Shown piece after piece: positions 33,187 to 44,146 of a stretch of 64,000 nt of DNA. The notes below the pieces were generated by a model. The model worked only from the letters and a program-made list of their open reading frames with translations, was not told where the DNA came from and made no database searches. The stretch covers positions 2,295,173 to 2,359,172 of the forward strand of contig NW_026947502.1 in NCBI RefSeq assembly GCF_034190915.1, read 5' to 3'. Within the stretch, counting starts at the first letter, position 1; each line of letters starts with the position of its first letter. A program made the position numbers and the translations under genes. Source of the DNA: Cavia porcellus (taxonomy: Eukaryota > Chordata > Mammalia > Rodentia > Caviidae).

Positions 33187-34545
33187 AAAGCTTGTAGAGT
33201 GGACATTCCAACAATCATTCACATTCTTTATTCTCAAGTTGTAGATCCTCCGTCATCTTCTAGCCTTTGTATTGTTACTGCTTATTTCCTTGTTATTTTT
33301 TGAAAGTTTTTCCTTTCATAATCTCACATTGCAAAATTGTCCTCCAGTTTGGATAATCTATCCTTAGTTTCTTTCAAGCAGATTTGCCATCTTTCCATAG
33401 AGTTTTTAATTTCCTGGTAATCTCTCTGAATCTTCTTCATATATTCTATATTTTTTTATATTCTTCATCAAGTGGTTCTTGCCTTTGTTTGAGTTCCTCC
33501 CTTCTTCTGTCTGTGTCTCCTTGAGGAGTGCTTAGTAACTCTTTTATTAACCTTCTTATGTCTTGCTTTACTTGACTAAATATTTCACTTTTGAACTCAT
33601 CTATGAGGTCCCAAATATATCTCTTTATGTCCACTGGTGCTGTATCTGATGTGGATGTTTGCTGTTCTCATTCTCCTTTGTATTTACCTTTCCTGGGTCA
33701 ATGTTCTCAGGGTTGGGGCCTGGGGACTTTTTGTTGTTGCTTTCTCTTCCCATCTTTTTTGCTTCTTCCAGGAGGCCCCAGTTTTCTTCTTTGTTGGTTA
33801 CAGTTCTTCTGAAGCATGCTGGCTAGATGACCCTTCACACTGCTGTGTGCTAGTGAGTTGCAGACAGGGACATTGTTATACTGGCCCGTCCCCCCCATAT
33901 CAGTCAATATGCTGTGGCCTGCACTGTATTACTTTGTAGCACTTTCCTTCTGGGTCAGTCAAACTTCTGAAGTTTCACTGGATTAGTGTGTGCCACTGCC
34001 GTAGGGACTTGATTTCAGATAACCTATGGGGTCTCAGTCAAGCCACCTACCTAGCTCACTCTACCAATCCTGTTCAGGAAGGGAACAACTGACTGAAGTC
34101 ACTACTGCCCCTTGTACTTGCCAGTCCTGCCCAGTCCCAGAATGTCGCCCACCAGGGCCCCCCTTTCTGTGGAATGGGTCCACTCCCATCAGTCACCACA
34201 GGTTGATGTAGGCATCCTGTCAATTCAGCTCTCTGTTGGGCTCACCGACCTCCAACCTCAGTTTGACTGTGCCTCCAGTGAGTCAAAGCAGCAGGACCGC
34301 GGATGGCTCGGCAAGTTGCAGCAGAACCTCGGATGACTCAGCAAATCGCCCGCTGCAGTGAGAACACTGAACCTTTAGCTGTTCCAATAATAGCAATGGG
34401 ACCGTATGTTTCGTTGGTTCTTCTCACCTTAATTTCTTCTTGGGACGAGAGAATTCATCTCTCTATTTGGGGCTCCCTGCTCTGTATTATGTTGAATTCT
34501 ACATTGACTATCTCAGGGAGCCTCTGTAGCAAGTTGTTATCTATC

Positions 34546-36985
34546 TGCCATTTTTATTAGATGACACACGATGGGAGTTTTACCTTGTGGGGTGCCAGAT
34601 GTTTGTGTGTTCTTACAGCTACCCTGATCCTGGCTCTCAGAGGCACTGATGTTGATTTGAACCAGCTTGCTCAACCAGGGCTGTTTTTAAATGGGGTGGG
34701 CGTTCCCGGAGCAGTGCTGGGCCAAGGCTAACCCCCTGCTCCCAGGTAAGCTGCCTCTGTGTCCTTACCCAGTGCTGCGTGAATCTTGCTGTTTTCCAAT
34801 CAGAGTGCAGAACAGGCCTCGTCCTGGCACTAGGTCGGCCCCAGACAGTCCCCTCTCCCCATGCAGGTGGTCTGTCCTGAGCGCAAGGCTGCACCTTCAT
34901 CTGCTCAGCTGAGCGCCTGAGCAGGGCTCTCCCCAGACCCCCCAGGCGCTCTGTCTGGGCAGCTCGGTCCTCTCCACCACTTTGTTCTGTAAACTGAGAC
35001 CTCCTCAGTGCTGCTTGTAGCCCAGTTGTGTCTTCTCTCCCAGGGGAGCACTGTTCTCTTTCCCTCTCTTCAACCATTCTTCCCCTCCCCACTTACAAAT
35101 GATTTATTTCCATTTTTCTTTCCACTCTCATTTTCACCTGTGTTTTCTTGCTTCCTTTCCCATCCTTTGTTCCTCTTTCCATCTGAACATGTTCTTCCTC
35201 CTTCCCAATGTTTATTCTTAGAATCGGAAAAAACTGCCAGCTTTTCCACAGATAGTGGACTGTTCTGATGGAAATGCAATCATTATGTCCTGCAAACATG
35301 TATTCATGAAAAGTTTTAAATTGTCTTGAGGTGTTTCTCTGAACACTGGCACACCAGGGACCAAGCCTGGAATACCTTTGGAAGACACTCCAGACTCAAA
35401 CTATAGCAGGTAACAAACCACACAGAACAGCTGTGCCCCACCACGCACAGGATATAGTCATGGTGCACCACAGAGGCGCAGTAATGTAATACAACCTTAG
35501 AGGTGTGTGTTGCTGCTTACAACAGCTGTAGCTAGGGAGGCGGACTAAGGGTTAGTGACAAGTTACTTCTCCATTTGGGTGAGGTACAGATGTGTTCTCC
35601 ATATAAGCACAGGTTAGATTGGACTTTATGTGCTAAGTGGCTTGATGCATATTTTACATTTTAAATAATATGAGAACTGTGATTCCAGTTTAAACGCACA
35701 GAAATTTAGTGTTTGGAGACATAGTAACCTTTATGAATGGAGGTAATTCACGCTTCTGTTGAACTTTTCTTTATTACACGTTTCTTCATCCTCATATGGT
35801 GTAAATTTCCATAGTGAATGCCTTCTTCTTAAAAGAAAACAAAGAGATTTTCCTCCTTTAAAATGCATTTTAAAATGATATCAAATGTTTCAACATTTAA
35901 AAAGGAAATTGGCAAAATATCTAGACATAGACATAGACAATTAAAATAAAAAATAACCAAATGGTTAATAAATATAACATATTTAATTTCACAAGTAACC
36001 AAATTTACATATAAAAACAAGATAACATTTTCTTCTCTCACACTTAATTTCACAAGCACTCACAGTTAGATGTAAAAACAGTATAGCCATCTTCATGGCT
36101 TGTGTCTAGACATCGCCCCATGGCCTCGTGGTCACAGGTGAGCTTTTCAGAGGTGGCTGAGGCTGGCATGTGTGATGCTGGGATCAAGGGTGTGTGATCA
36201 CTAAACCAGTCCACTGATTAGTCTGGCACAGGTCTGAGTGTGGGTAATGAGAAGATCTGTTCTGGATGTCAGTGCCACCCTGTAAAGGGCAGGGAGCGTG
36301 GACAGAATATAAGGGACAGAAAGAACCACGACAGTTATCACATAGAACATTATAAAGATGATCTTACGCATGGTGTGGGAGTCTCTAGGAAAGACTGTCA
36401 AGAGTCCTGCTGCAAAAATGATCATTAATAGAGCGTAAGAGATTAGGAACCAAATCAGATAACAAAACATGACTTAGCCTGTTAACTGTGGCTGTGAGGC
36501 CTTTGTGAAACGGAGACGGGTGGGTGACAGAAGATGAGATGACCACTCAGAATGATCAGATTTGGGACTGGGAGGGCACCTCCTAGCCTGAGTGATGTGA
36601 AACCAGGATGGGAGTCCAGCAACTTTGACCGCTGTAGTTCTATCAATTATTATCATGGCTTATAGTCTGCCCTTTCCCTACAAAAACATATACTCCAGCA
36701 TAGTAATGTTCATTGTGTTTCCTGGCGTACTTCAAACCGCTCACGACGAATGGTGCTTAGCAACTAGCAGGTATTTAGTGCTGTTCTGCTGAGAAACAGA
36801 AGCGGAAAGGAATCCGCACTGAGCCGCACACGGCCTGGGAGCCACATCATAACACACGCAAACACAAGCTACAAGACACTGCCCGCAGCTAGCCTAGGTT
36901 CACTTCCTGCCATCCAAGACCCTTCTATTCATGGAAGGCACAAGCAGGCCACCTGCGCTCTCCAGCGACCCTCCCCAGGAATCTG
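34546..36985. other. Unassigned sequence upstream of the zinc-finger gene promoter
   Basis: 34.6-35.3 kb is pyrimidine-rich with no recognisable gene and may hold more L1 5' text. An antisense MaLR-like LTR end (ACACTGGCACACCAGGGACC ... CAAACTATAGCAGG) is at about 35,340-35,410. A hydrophobic 89-codon minus-strand frame lies at 36,201-36,470 and is unidentified. The rest shows nothing. Confidence 0.4.
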
Positions 36986-37023
36986 GACTCCAATGAACTT
37001 AGCTAGGTATCGCCGAGGCGCAG

Positions 37024-37043
37024 AACTACATTTCCCAGAATGC
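37024..37043 (+). promoter_or_regulatory. ZNF143/THAP11-type (SBS) motif 1
   Basis: AACTACATTTCCCAGAATGC matches the known SBS consensus ACTACAATTCCCAGAATGC apart from one base in the AT spacer. Such sites mark CpG-island promoters near the start of transcription. Confidence 0.8.
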
Positions 37044-37058
37044 CGCGGAATCAAGAAG

Positions 37059-37075
37059 ACTGCATTTCCCAGAGG
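37059..37075 (+). promoter_or_regulatory. ZNF143-type motif 2 (weaker)
   Basis: GACTGCATTTCCCAGAG is a second, imperfect copy 35 bp downstream of the first in the same orientation. The TTCCCAGA core is intact. Confidence 0.55.
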
Positions 37076-37099
37076 GACCAGCGGCCGCTCTGTCCCGCC

Positions 37100-37298
37100 C
37101 CGGCCCCGCCCCGCCTCTCAGCACCTCAGCCCCTCAGCCCCTCAGCGGCAGCGGAGCTTCGGCCGCCAGGCTCGCGGCCCCAGGCTGAGGTAGCTGGTGG
37201 CGGAGTCCGCGCGCCGGCCTGCTACGGGCAGGCGGGAGGGCGGGGCCGGCGCCTCCCCCGCGAGCTTGGTCTGGCGAGGTTGGCGGACCGAGCCCGAG
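37100..37298 (+). other. KRAB zinc-finger gene, non-coding exon 1
   Basis: The donor GAG|GTGAGC at 37,298/37,299 is a near-perfect consensus inside the CpG island. The 5' limit is not visible and is set to just after the GC-box region. The frame here does not need to be coding, because exon 2 has an in-frame stop before its ATG. Confidence 0.6.
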
Positions 37299-38382
37299 GT
37301 GAGCGCGGCGGGGCCTCTGTGCGGGTGGCCCGGCCTGTCACCTCCGCGCCGGTCCCTGCGCCCCTGGCGGCCCGGACGGGACGGGCCCCGAGCGCCCCAC
37401 AGCCGGCCGGGCTCACCGCGTCGCGCCAGGCTCCTCCCGACGGGTTCCGGAGGGCGCGGGCCGCGGCCCGGGAGTCAAGGAGCCGCGCTCGAGAGGGCGC
37501 CTGGGCTCGGAGGGGCGCGGTGCGGCGGCGGGCCGCTGTGTGTCCCGGGCCGAGCCTGGGGTCTGACCCCGCACTACGGGACGGGGCGCGGGTGGGCGGC
37601 GCGGCCCGCTGTGCAGTGAGCTGAGCTCAGGGTTTAGGAGGGGCTCGAAAGGGACAGGAATTGCAGCCTTGGGTAACTTTGAGCGCGCGTCCTGCAGCGG
37701 GGATTGGCTTTTAGGGTACAGTGTGAATTTTTGGTTTCCTTTTCTCCCTTCTGCCTCTTTATGTCTTTGTCCTATGTCAATGGAAAACCCATGGTTTCAT
37801 TTTCTGAAACAGTTTTCTCTAAAACTCTGGAAATTGATTCCTTGACAGGAGACAGAAATTGGGCGGAAGAAGCTTGAGGGTCAGGAAAGTTGTCATAGGA
37901 TGCCCACTAACAATAGGACAGATCTCAGGTTCCCTTCTGGGTTGGATGTCCGTACCTCCCTCCGTGGCTGTGTGGACAGAGCCAGGTGCCCCTACACTGC
38001 CTTCAGTTCCCCAGTCTATAAAACGGGGTGCTGACAATGCCAGAAAGCTGTGGGGCTGAACAGTAATCAGTGCCTGGAACGGGGTGAGGCTCAGTGAGTT
38101 CCTGTAGTTGGTGGCATTAAGTGTCTTCTCCAGGTCTGTGTCGGGGAATTCTCTGAGGCAAGAAGCATGAGGGTCTGCAACCCCCTCTGCCTCTGCCCAC
38201 TGCCTGCTTCTGCTGACCCTCTCTGAGGAAACATTTGGACTTTTGTGGGTGGTGGAAGGATTTCAGAGCAGCTGACTTCTGAGAGTAAAGTGGAAGGGGC
38301 TTCCTCCTGACCCCTTTTTCTTCTCTCAGATCTGCCTTTTGGAGACCATCGCCATCCAAGGGAAAGAGGCTGAAAAGAGGAC

Positions 38383-38415
38383 ATGGCTAATTGGCACAAG
38401 GAAGCAAGGGCTCAG
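38383..38415 (+). CDS. KRAB zinc-finger gene, exon 2 coding part (start codon)
   Basis: The exon runs 38,330-38,415. The acceptor CCCCTTTTTCTTCTCTCAG ends at 38,329 and the donor CAG|GTGAGC starts at 38,416. The ATG at 38,383 has G at -3 and +4. A TGA in the same frame at 38,371 rules out an upstream start. It encodes 11 residues (MANWHKEARAQ) and ends in phase 0, which joins KRAB-A in frame. Short leader exons of this sort are usual before KRAB-A in this family. Confidence 0.8.
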
Positions 38416-39573
38416 GTGAGCTCAGTGCCATCTTGGTTCTTACCCAAGTCTTCCCCAGGATTTCGAGCACAAATCCTTTTACCGTGGAGGAGAACACTGC
38501 CCACACCTTTCCACATGTAGTGTCCCCTTTCTGTTCCTGATACACACACTGGGCTTACTAATCTCACTCCACCATCTGATTACAAATTTGACACTGCAGG
38601 AGACAGGTGTCTTTCTATCGCTAGGGGCAGAACAAACATGCACACCTGGGAAAATTTCTTTCTCACCTGCTGCTTTGACTCATCCATGTCTTCTTCCCTG
38701 TCCTTGACAAGAATGATTCTGAGTTCCAACAATTGTCACAATACCTCCCCCTGGCTTCCATGGCCTTAAGTGTTGGTTTTTTCTCCCTTTTACCTGTATG
38801 GATCATTGGCTTTGTCTATAGCAGTGGCAAAATCTGATCTTGACCTGCCATTTTCATCTTTATGCTTGGGGACAAGAGAGGCAGCCATCCAGGCCAGATG
38901 TCATTGGGAACAAAAGATAGCCATGTTCAGGAGACACAGTTGGAAGATACAGGATGGTTTCATGGGATATTAGTGATGGAGAAGCAGTGCATACAGTGTT
39001 TAGAAGTGGGGCTGTGATGCCAGAGGATGAGTTTTAACCTCTTTCTCCTGTTGTTTGTGGGCTGAAGGCAAATAATTCCACCCAACCTATGAGATACAAA
39101 GAACAGCCGTGCCTACCTCCTAGAGGAGGAGAGAGGATGACTTGAGTTAGTGCCTAGAGAATGTTTAGATGAGGACCTGGTACATCATAATACTTACTGC
39201 CTGGTATTTATGGCAGCTGAATAATGCTGTGTTAACAACTTCAAATGTTGAAGAGACTGCTTTCCAGTGTTTGTAGGAACTGGAAAATACTCCTTCATTC
39301 TCTACTCATTTTCATTTAACATTTGATGTTTTTTTGACCTTCCAGCATGCTGATGAGTCTGTTGAGGCTTTGCATTTATTTCTAGTTCTTAATATAGGAG
39401 GGCTGTTAGCGTCCTCATTTTAAATACATTTGAAGAAACTGAAGCTCAAATTAGATAACTCACGTTCAGGCTCAGTGAGTCTGGCCCTCAATCCAGGCTT
39501 AAATCCTCCAGTGACCCAGTAGATTGTTGGTTTCTATGTGGAGACAGGGCCTGAAAATGAAATGCAGTGGATG

Positions 39574-39705
39574 AAAAAAAAAAAAAAAAAAAAAAACAAA
39601 AAAACGAGAGATGTCGGGGCTTTAGCTCAGTGGTGAAAGCACTCGCCTGGCAAGTGCAAGGTCGTGAGTTCAATTGCTGGTACCAAAAAAAAAGCAAAAA
39701 CAAGA
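39574..39705 (+). repeat. ID SINE preceded by an A-run
   Basis: The body starts GGGGCTTTAGCTCAGTGGTG and ends GTTCAATTGCTGGTACC plus A-tail. The A-rich run at 39,574-39,600 directly before it may be the tail of an earlier element. Confidence 0.85.
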
Positions 39706-41574
39706 AAATGAAAGAGACAGATTTATGGGATCAGGGGGCCATAGTATCTAGCACTGAAGCCTTGGTCATAGTTTTCTCTGGTCATTTTTTACAAAAAGCA
39801 GAAGTGAGAAATGAGAGGTTTAAAGTGCAGATAAGTGAGAACTTCATTGTTTACCTATCTCAGGGGCCATTTCTGGCTATGCCCTGGCCTTCATGTTTAC
39901 TGTTCTTTAGGACCCATCTTAGCAAAGCATCTCATGTTGTCCCAGCAGCATTTCACTGAGACTAAGGTTTTGCATTCAATTCCTTAAACAATGCGTTTAT
40001 AAGACTTTCTCCAGAACAACAATCATATGTCCTAGTAGAGCACAAAGTCCCTGGGTAACCTACGGTTAAAGTAGTTTAAATTAATCTCTGACCCACACTA
40101 GATCACCATGGAGAGCATGGCAGCCCCGGTCACATGTTAGCAGGGCACTTTCCTAATTTCGACACTGTCTTTGGACCCACAAGTGTGGTGGGAGTCAATC
40201 TGGGACTGTGGTCAGGACCTGCAGTTTGCTGATTGGGCAGCACTGTTTCCTTCAGGTTTTCCCACTCTATTCAAACAGGTCCAGGTTGCTGTCCTGTCTA
40301 GACTTTCTCCATCCCTCTGTGTGAGAATCCCCTATTGCATCTCTCTGTCTATGCCTGCTGCCCATGCTGCATGCTGTGCTGTGTCATACGTGGGATGGCA
40401 AATTTAAGATCAGAGAAGGAACAGGCTGGGAGCCGAGTTCACAGCTGGAAAGTTTCAGTTCTGGTTGTGCTGCTGCCCTAGTAAAGCATGTGGTCTGGGG
40501 TCTCATCTCCCTGCATCTCAGTTTTCTTTTGTCTCTGTAGTGAAGATTAAAGTAGGAGGTGACATACTGTCCTGCCTGCGCAGCTCCACCACCTGTTTTC
40601 CCCGTGGTGCTGGGAATCAAAGTAGGGCTTCTAGCATGCCGTGCAAGTATTTTACTGCTGAGTTAAGCCAAGGTCCTTTCATAGCTCTCTTCAGTTGTTT
40701 AAATTATTTCATGCATTTTCCTTGTCTGTCAGTTGGATTATAAATATTTTGAGGGCAAAGTTCATTTCTTGTATTCTCCTAATATGCCAGTACATTACTC
40801 TTACTGTACTTGTATGCTCAAAGTAAAATTACAGATTATAAAAAATACGTCTGAGTAGAAAAATGAACTCAGTTTCTCCCACTGCACTCTCTTAACACTT
40901 CTCATGCCACCGTGTGGAGTTTGTCTTTGCCCACTAAGCAAGCCATGCTACACGTGCAGACCACAGTTGTTGTCCTCTAACTCAGTTTAGTGCTAACACT
41001 GTCTGCTTAGAGATAGCATCAGATCCCAGAGATTGAGAGCTCAGTCCACCCCTTGCTTCAGGCACCACTTAAGGTTTGGGCTGATTATGAGCAATTGGCT
41101 ATCACTAGCCTGTCATAAAAGATGAACACATTTTATATGAAGACGCACATAGACTGAGGTATGAGACAAGGGACCTGGAGCTCCCTGTCCTTCAGGCAGC
41201 TCCAGTCTCCAGAGACCTCAATGCATACAGCAGTCAGGCTCTCTCAGTCCTGTCCAGGTATTTATGGAGGTTTCACTACATAGGCATGGGTGCTTATGTA
41301 TCATTGGCTAGCTTCCCCTCGCCTGATGTCCAAGAATCCCAGCCTGGAGTCAGCTCATTAACATGGAAAGATGTTTATCACTTTGGTGATTTTAAGAATT
41401 TTGGAAGCTGTGCCAGGAAATTGGGCTGAAGACAAAATATATATTTCATAATATCACAACACACATAAAAAAGAAAGTAAAATCACCATTGCTGCAACAT
41501 CTGAAGGTATTTACTGACAGATCTTTGTTGTTCAGCCTTCAGAATCATTGTCTGTGTACATTTATTTATGTGCA

Positions 41575-41723
41575 TACATCGGTATATATTTTACCATTTT
41601 AAACTTTATTGTGGTAAAATGTAATTTACCATTTTAACCCCTTTTGAGTGTGTAATTCAGTGGTATTTTGAGTACATACATTTACATTTTGAGCAACCAT
41701 CATCATTGTCTCTCTGTTGTATA
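41575..41723 (-). mobile_element. Old L1 3' end, antisense fragment
   Basis: TTTTACCATTTTAAAC and later GTGTGTAATTCAGTGGTATT are the reverse-orientation signature of ancient L1 3' ends. It is cut off by the solo LTR. Confidence 0.6.
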
Positions 41724-42220
41724 TGTTGGCATAAAATAAGAACTCTGCTTAAAGGAAATAAGAAAATAGTTTATTCTGAGCCAAACATGAGTGACCATGA
41801 CCTAGGAAGACAGATTCACATTACCTTAATGACATATTCTAAAACAAAGGAGGTTACATGAACTCTTATAGCCAAAGAACAAAGAAAGGCTTAAATTATT
41901 ACATTTAACAGATCATTTTGGCATTAGGCATTAGGTAGGCAGCCTCTTACAACACGGAAAATCTTTCCTATAGAAATCCAGTGTTATCCTACTCCTAGCT
42001 TTAGGATTGGTGAAGGCTAGAGTTTTATTAACCTTAGCAGTACATTGCAGGAGGTTTACCTAATAGAATGTGAGGTCAAATAGCAAAAGTTAAAATACAT
42101 GGCTGGTTTTCCGGAGTCCTTGCAGTAGCTGAGGATAATTTGGACTGTGGACCTGCAGCACTCCATCTCTCCACAGTCACCATGATCTACTCTGCTGAGG
42201 TCAGTCTGCAGGATCTAACA
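41724..42220 (-). mobile_element. Solo LTR, antisense, 497 bp
   Basis: It begins TGTTGGCATAAAATAAGAAC and ends GGATCTAACA, so the minus-strand reading is TGTTAGATCC...CCAACA with proper TG/CA ends. An antisense AATAAA lies near 41,773. The family is not named (ERVL or class I possible). The target-site duplication is not convincing. Confidence 0.65.
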
Positions 42221-42895
42221 TAATACACATGTGGCTTATTCAGAGAACTTGGGCCCCACATAGATTATCTCATGTTATCCTTGTAAGGTAGGTGCTGAAA
42301 CACAGTTTTGCAAATTAGTTAAGAATGGAGCCTCAGACAGCCATTTGGATTGGAATTCTTCTACTATTGTCTCGTGGAAAGTATGTAATTTGGGCAGATT
42401 TTTCATATTCTGTGGTATTGTTTTTTCTTATGCATAATAGGGACAGTGATACTTTTTCTTCATAGGATTTCAGTGGAGATTAAATGTATCATGCACTAAA
42501 GATAAACATAAAGCAGTGAGAACAGTGTTGTACTTGGCCTGTAGAAAGTGGTTGGTAGTTGATAGTCATTTTAATTTTTGTAATTACTATCCTGAAGCTT
42601 GGCTAAGCAGACAGACAGTGCCTTAGTATTATTTGATGTAGCTTTCAGCAGTGAATATTTAAGTTTCCTCTTATTTTTTCACTATTACAAGTACTATAAG
42701 TATCTTTGTGCATGCAACTTCATGTACTGTAATGTATCCTCAATGCAACCTAAAAACAATAACCAATGAGTTGAGTATGCACATTTCCAAATGTTTTAAT
42801 AGGTATCATGTAATCTCTTGAGAAATATTTTCATGAACACTCATTGATTGCCTCTAATTCCTTCAGATATCTCTCATAGTGATTGACACACAGCT

Positions 42896-43268
42896 AGTGT
42901 GGTGGTCAGCTTTCCATTACTGTTATCAAATACCTGGAGTAATCAATTTATAAGAAAGAAAGATTTACTTGGACTCTGGTTTCAGACATTTTGGTCCATG
43001 GTCACTTGGCATTGTAGCTTTGGGCCTGGGCTGGGGCAGGAGTATGTATCAAGGTGGCTGAAAGAGGCTACCAGGAAGAAAAGAGAAGGGGACAGGAACT
43101 GGCTGGAGATCCAGTGTCCCCTGTGAGGGCATGTTCCTAGTGACTTCACTTCCTTTCCACTAGAACCCACCTCCTAACCATTCTACTCCTCTCAGTGGCA
43201 TCTTGGGCCAGCAGACAGGACTTCAACACATTGGTCTTTGAGAGGCAAGCAGAATCCAAACTGTAGCA
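42896..43268 (-). mobile_element. MaLR-like LTR, antisense
   Basis: TTACTGTTATCAAATACCTG, GTCCATGGTCACTTGGC, CCCACCTCCTAACC and CAAACTGTAGCA follow the reverse MaLR order also seen at 17.2 kb. It ends 160 bp before the KRAB-A exon. Confidence 0.65.
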
Positions 43269-43402
43269 GCCAGGTTCCTCTGTTAGGCTGCTCCATTTCT
43301 CACAGACCACCTGGACCTTCAGAACCTTGAGTGACATCAGCAGCGTTTCCCAGTAGCCTCTTTCTCCACTGCTACTTTCTTCCCTCCAAGAGCTCATCCT
43401 AA

Positions 43403-43633
<231 letters not shown>

Positions 43634-44050
43634 TGACCATCAAAAATGTCTCCTGAGTTTTGCGTTAGGATTGTACAAATTAGATGTCTCCAAATACATG
43701 TTGAAAGCATCCTCCCTGCTCAGGCAGGGAATGGACCGTACACAGGAACAGCAGATGGTGTTGGGAATCAATCCCTTTGTTCTATGGTTGCCTGTGGGAG
43801 CTTTCTTCACGGTCCTCTTTCCCCACACCAGTTCTCCTGTGGCTCCTGCTCACTGTGGCAGAGGACTTTGTCCCATCCTGGACCTGCACTTGCTTGTATT
43901 GGGGTCCGCAGAATTTCTCTCTTAAGAGCCAGGTGGTGAATATTTCAGGCTTTGTGGCCACAAGTGGTCTCTGTAATCTGTTTTTCTTAGTGTCTGGTGG
44001 TTTTGTGGTTTCTCAAATATTTTATGAATTCTTTTTTGTCTTATGAGCAG

Positions 44051-44146
44051 GATTCCCCTTTACCAAACCAAGGGTGATTTCCCTGTTGCAGCAAGGAGAA
44101 GATCCCTGGAAGGTTGAAAAAGAAATCCCTGGAGGCCCCTCACTCG
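44051..44146 (+). CDS. KRAB zinc-finger gene, exon 4 (KRAB B-box)
   Basis: The 96-bp exon lies between TTATGAGCAG|G and CTCG|GTGAGT, in phase 1 at both ends. The product contains [20 protein letters not shown], a typical B-box, which strengthens A-box repression. The 494-bp intron 3 before it is short, as usual. Confidence 0.88.

Larger units (their letters stand above)
29925..33214 (-). mobile_element. Short 5'-truncated L1/HAL1 3' end (element X), split by Y
   Basis: The 29,925-30,084 portion is the antisense 3' tail (T-run, TTTATTTAAGGAG, then GTAGGAAATCACTAGTTAA). Its continuation, TAGAGTGGACATTCC, resumes at 33,195-33,214. Joined it is only about 180 bp. It is flanked by the 15-bp duplication and interrupted by Y with its own 8-bp duplication. 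Confidence 0.8.
29910..33229. repeat. Target-site duplication of nested element X
   Basis: TCATTCACATTCTTT occurs at 29,910-29,924 and 33,215-33,229 with no mismatch. The Z sequence is continuous across it (ORF1 text before and after). Confidence 0.85.
27736..34545 (-). mobile_element. Antisense HAL1-like L1 (outermost, element Z), interrupted 29,925-33,214
   Basis: Read on the minus strand, the 5' end (about 34,545) has text matching the start of element Y (ACAGAGGCTCCCTGAGA against ACCGGAGGCTCTCTGAAAA). An ORF1 start follows at 33,753 with MDIKRY and a charged coiled-coil stretch (minus 33,634-33,446). The ORF1 C-terminal text runs to about 29,290, then a short scrap resembling the ORF2 beginning, and then directly the 3' region and A-tail at about 27,736. 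Reverse-transcriptase text is absent. All frames are broken. It is older than the two elements nested in it. Confidence 0.75.
36990..37620 (+). promoter_or_regulatory. CpG-island promoter of the KRAB zinc-finger gene
   Basis: G+C and CpG density rise sharply here, with GC-box-like CCCCGCCC runs (37,096-37,115) and no TATA box. Two ZNF143-type motifs sit at its left edge, and a strong splice donor follows inside it. The long overlapping open frames are a by-product of high G+C. A minus-strand (bidirectional) transcript is possible but no gene is seen to the left. Confidence 0.8.

Noticed and set aside
34637..35092. 151-codon minus-strand frame
   Set aside because: Arginine/glutamate-rich chance frame in pyrimidine-rich sequence next to an L1 5' end. 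No family resemblance.
37040..37624. 194- and 140-codon frames in the CpG island
   Set aside because: High G+C removes stop codons. The frames cross a strong splice donor and show arginine/alanine/proline-rich low-complexity translation. Exon 1 is better treated as non-coding.
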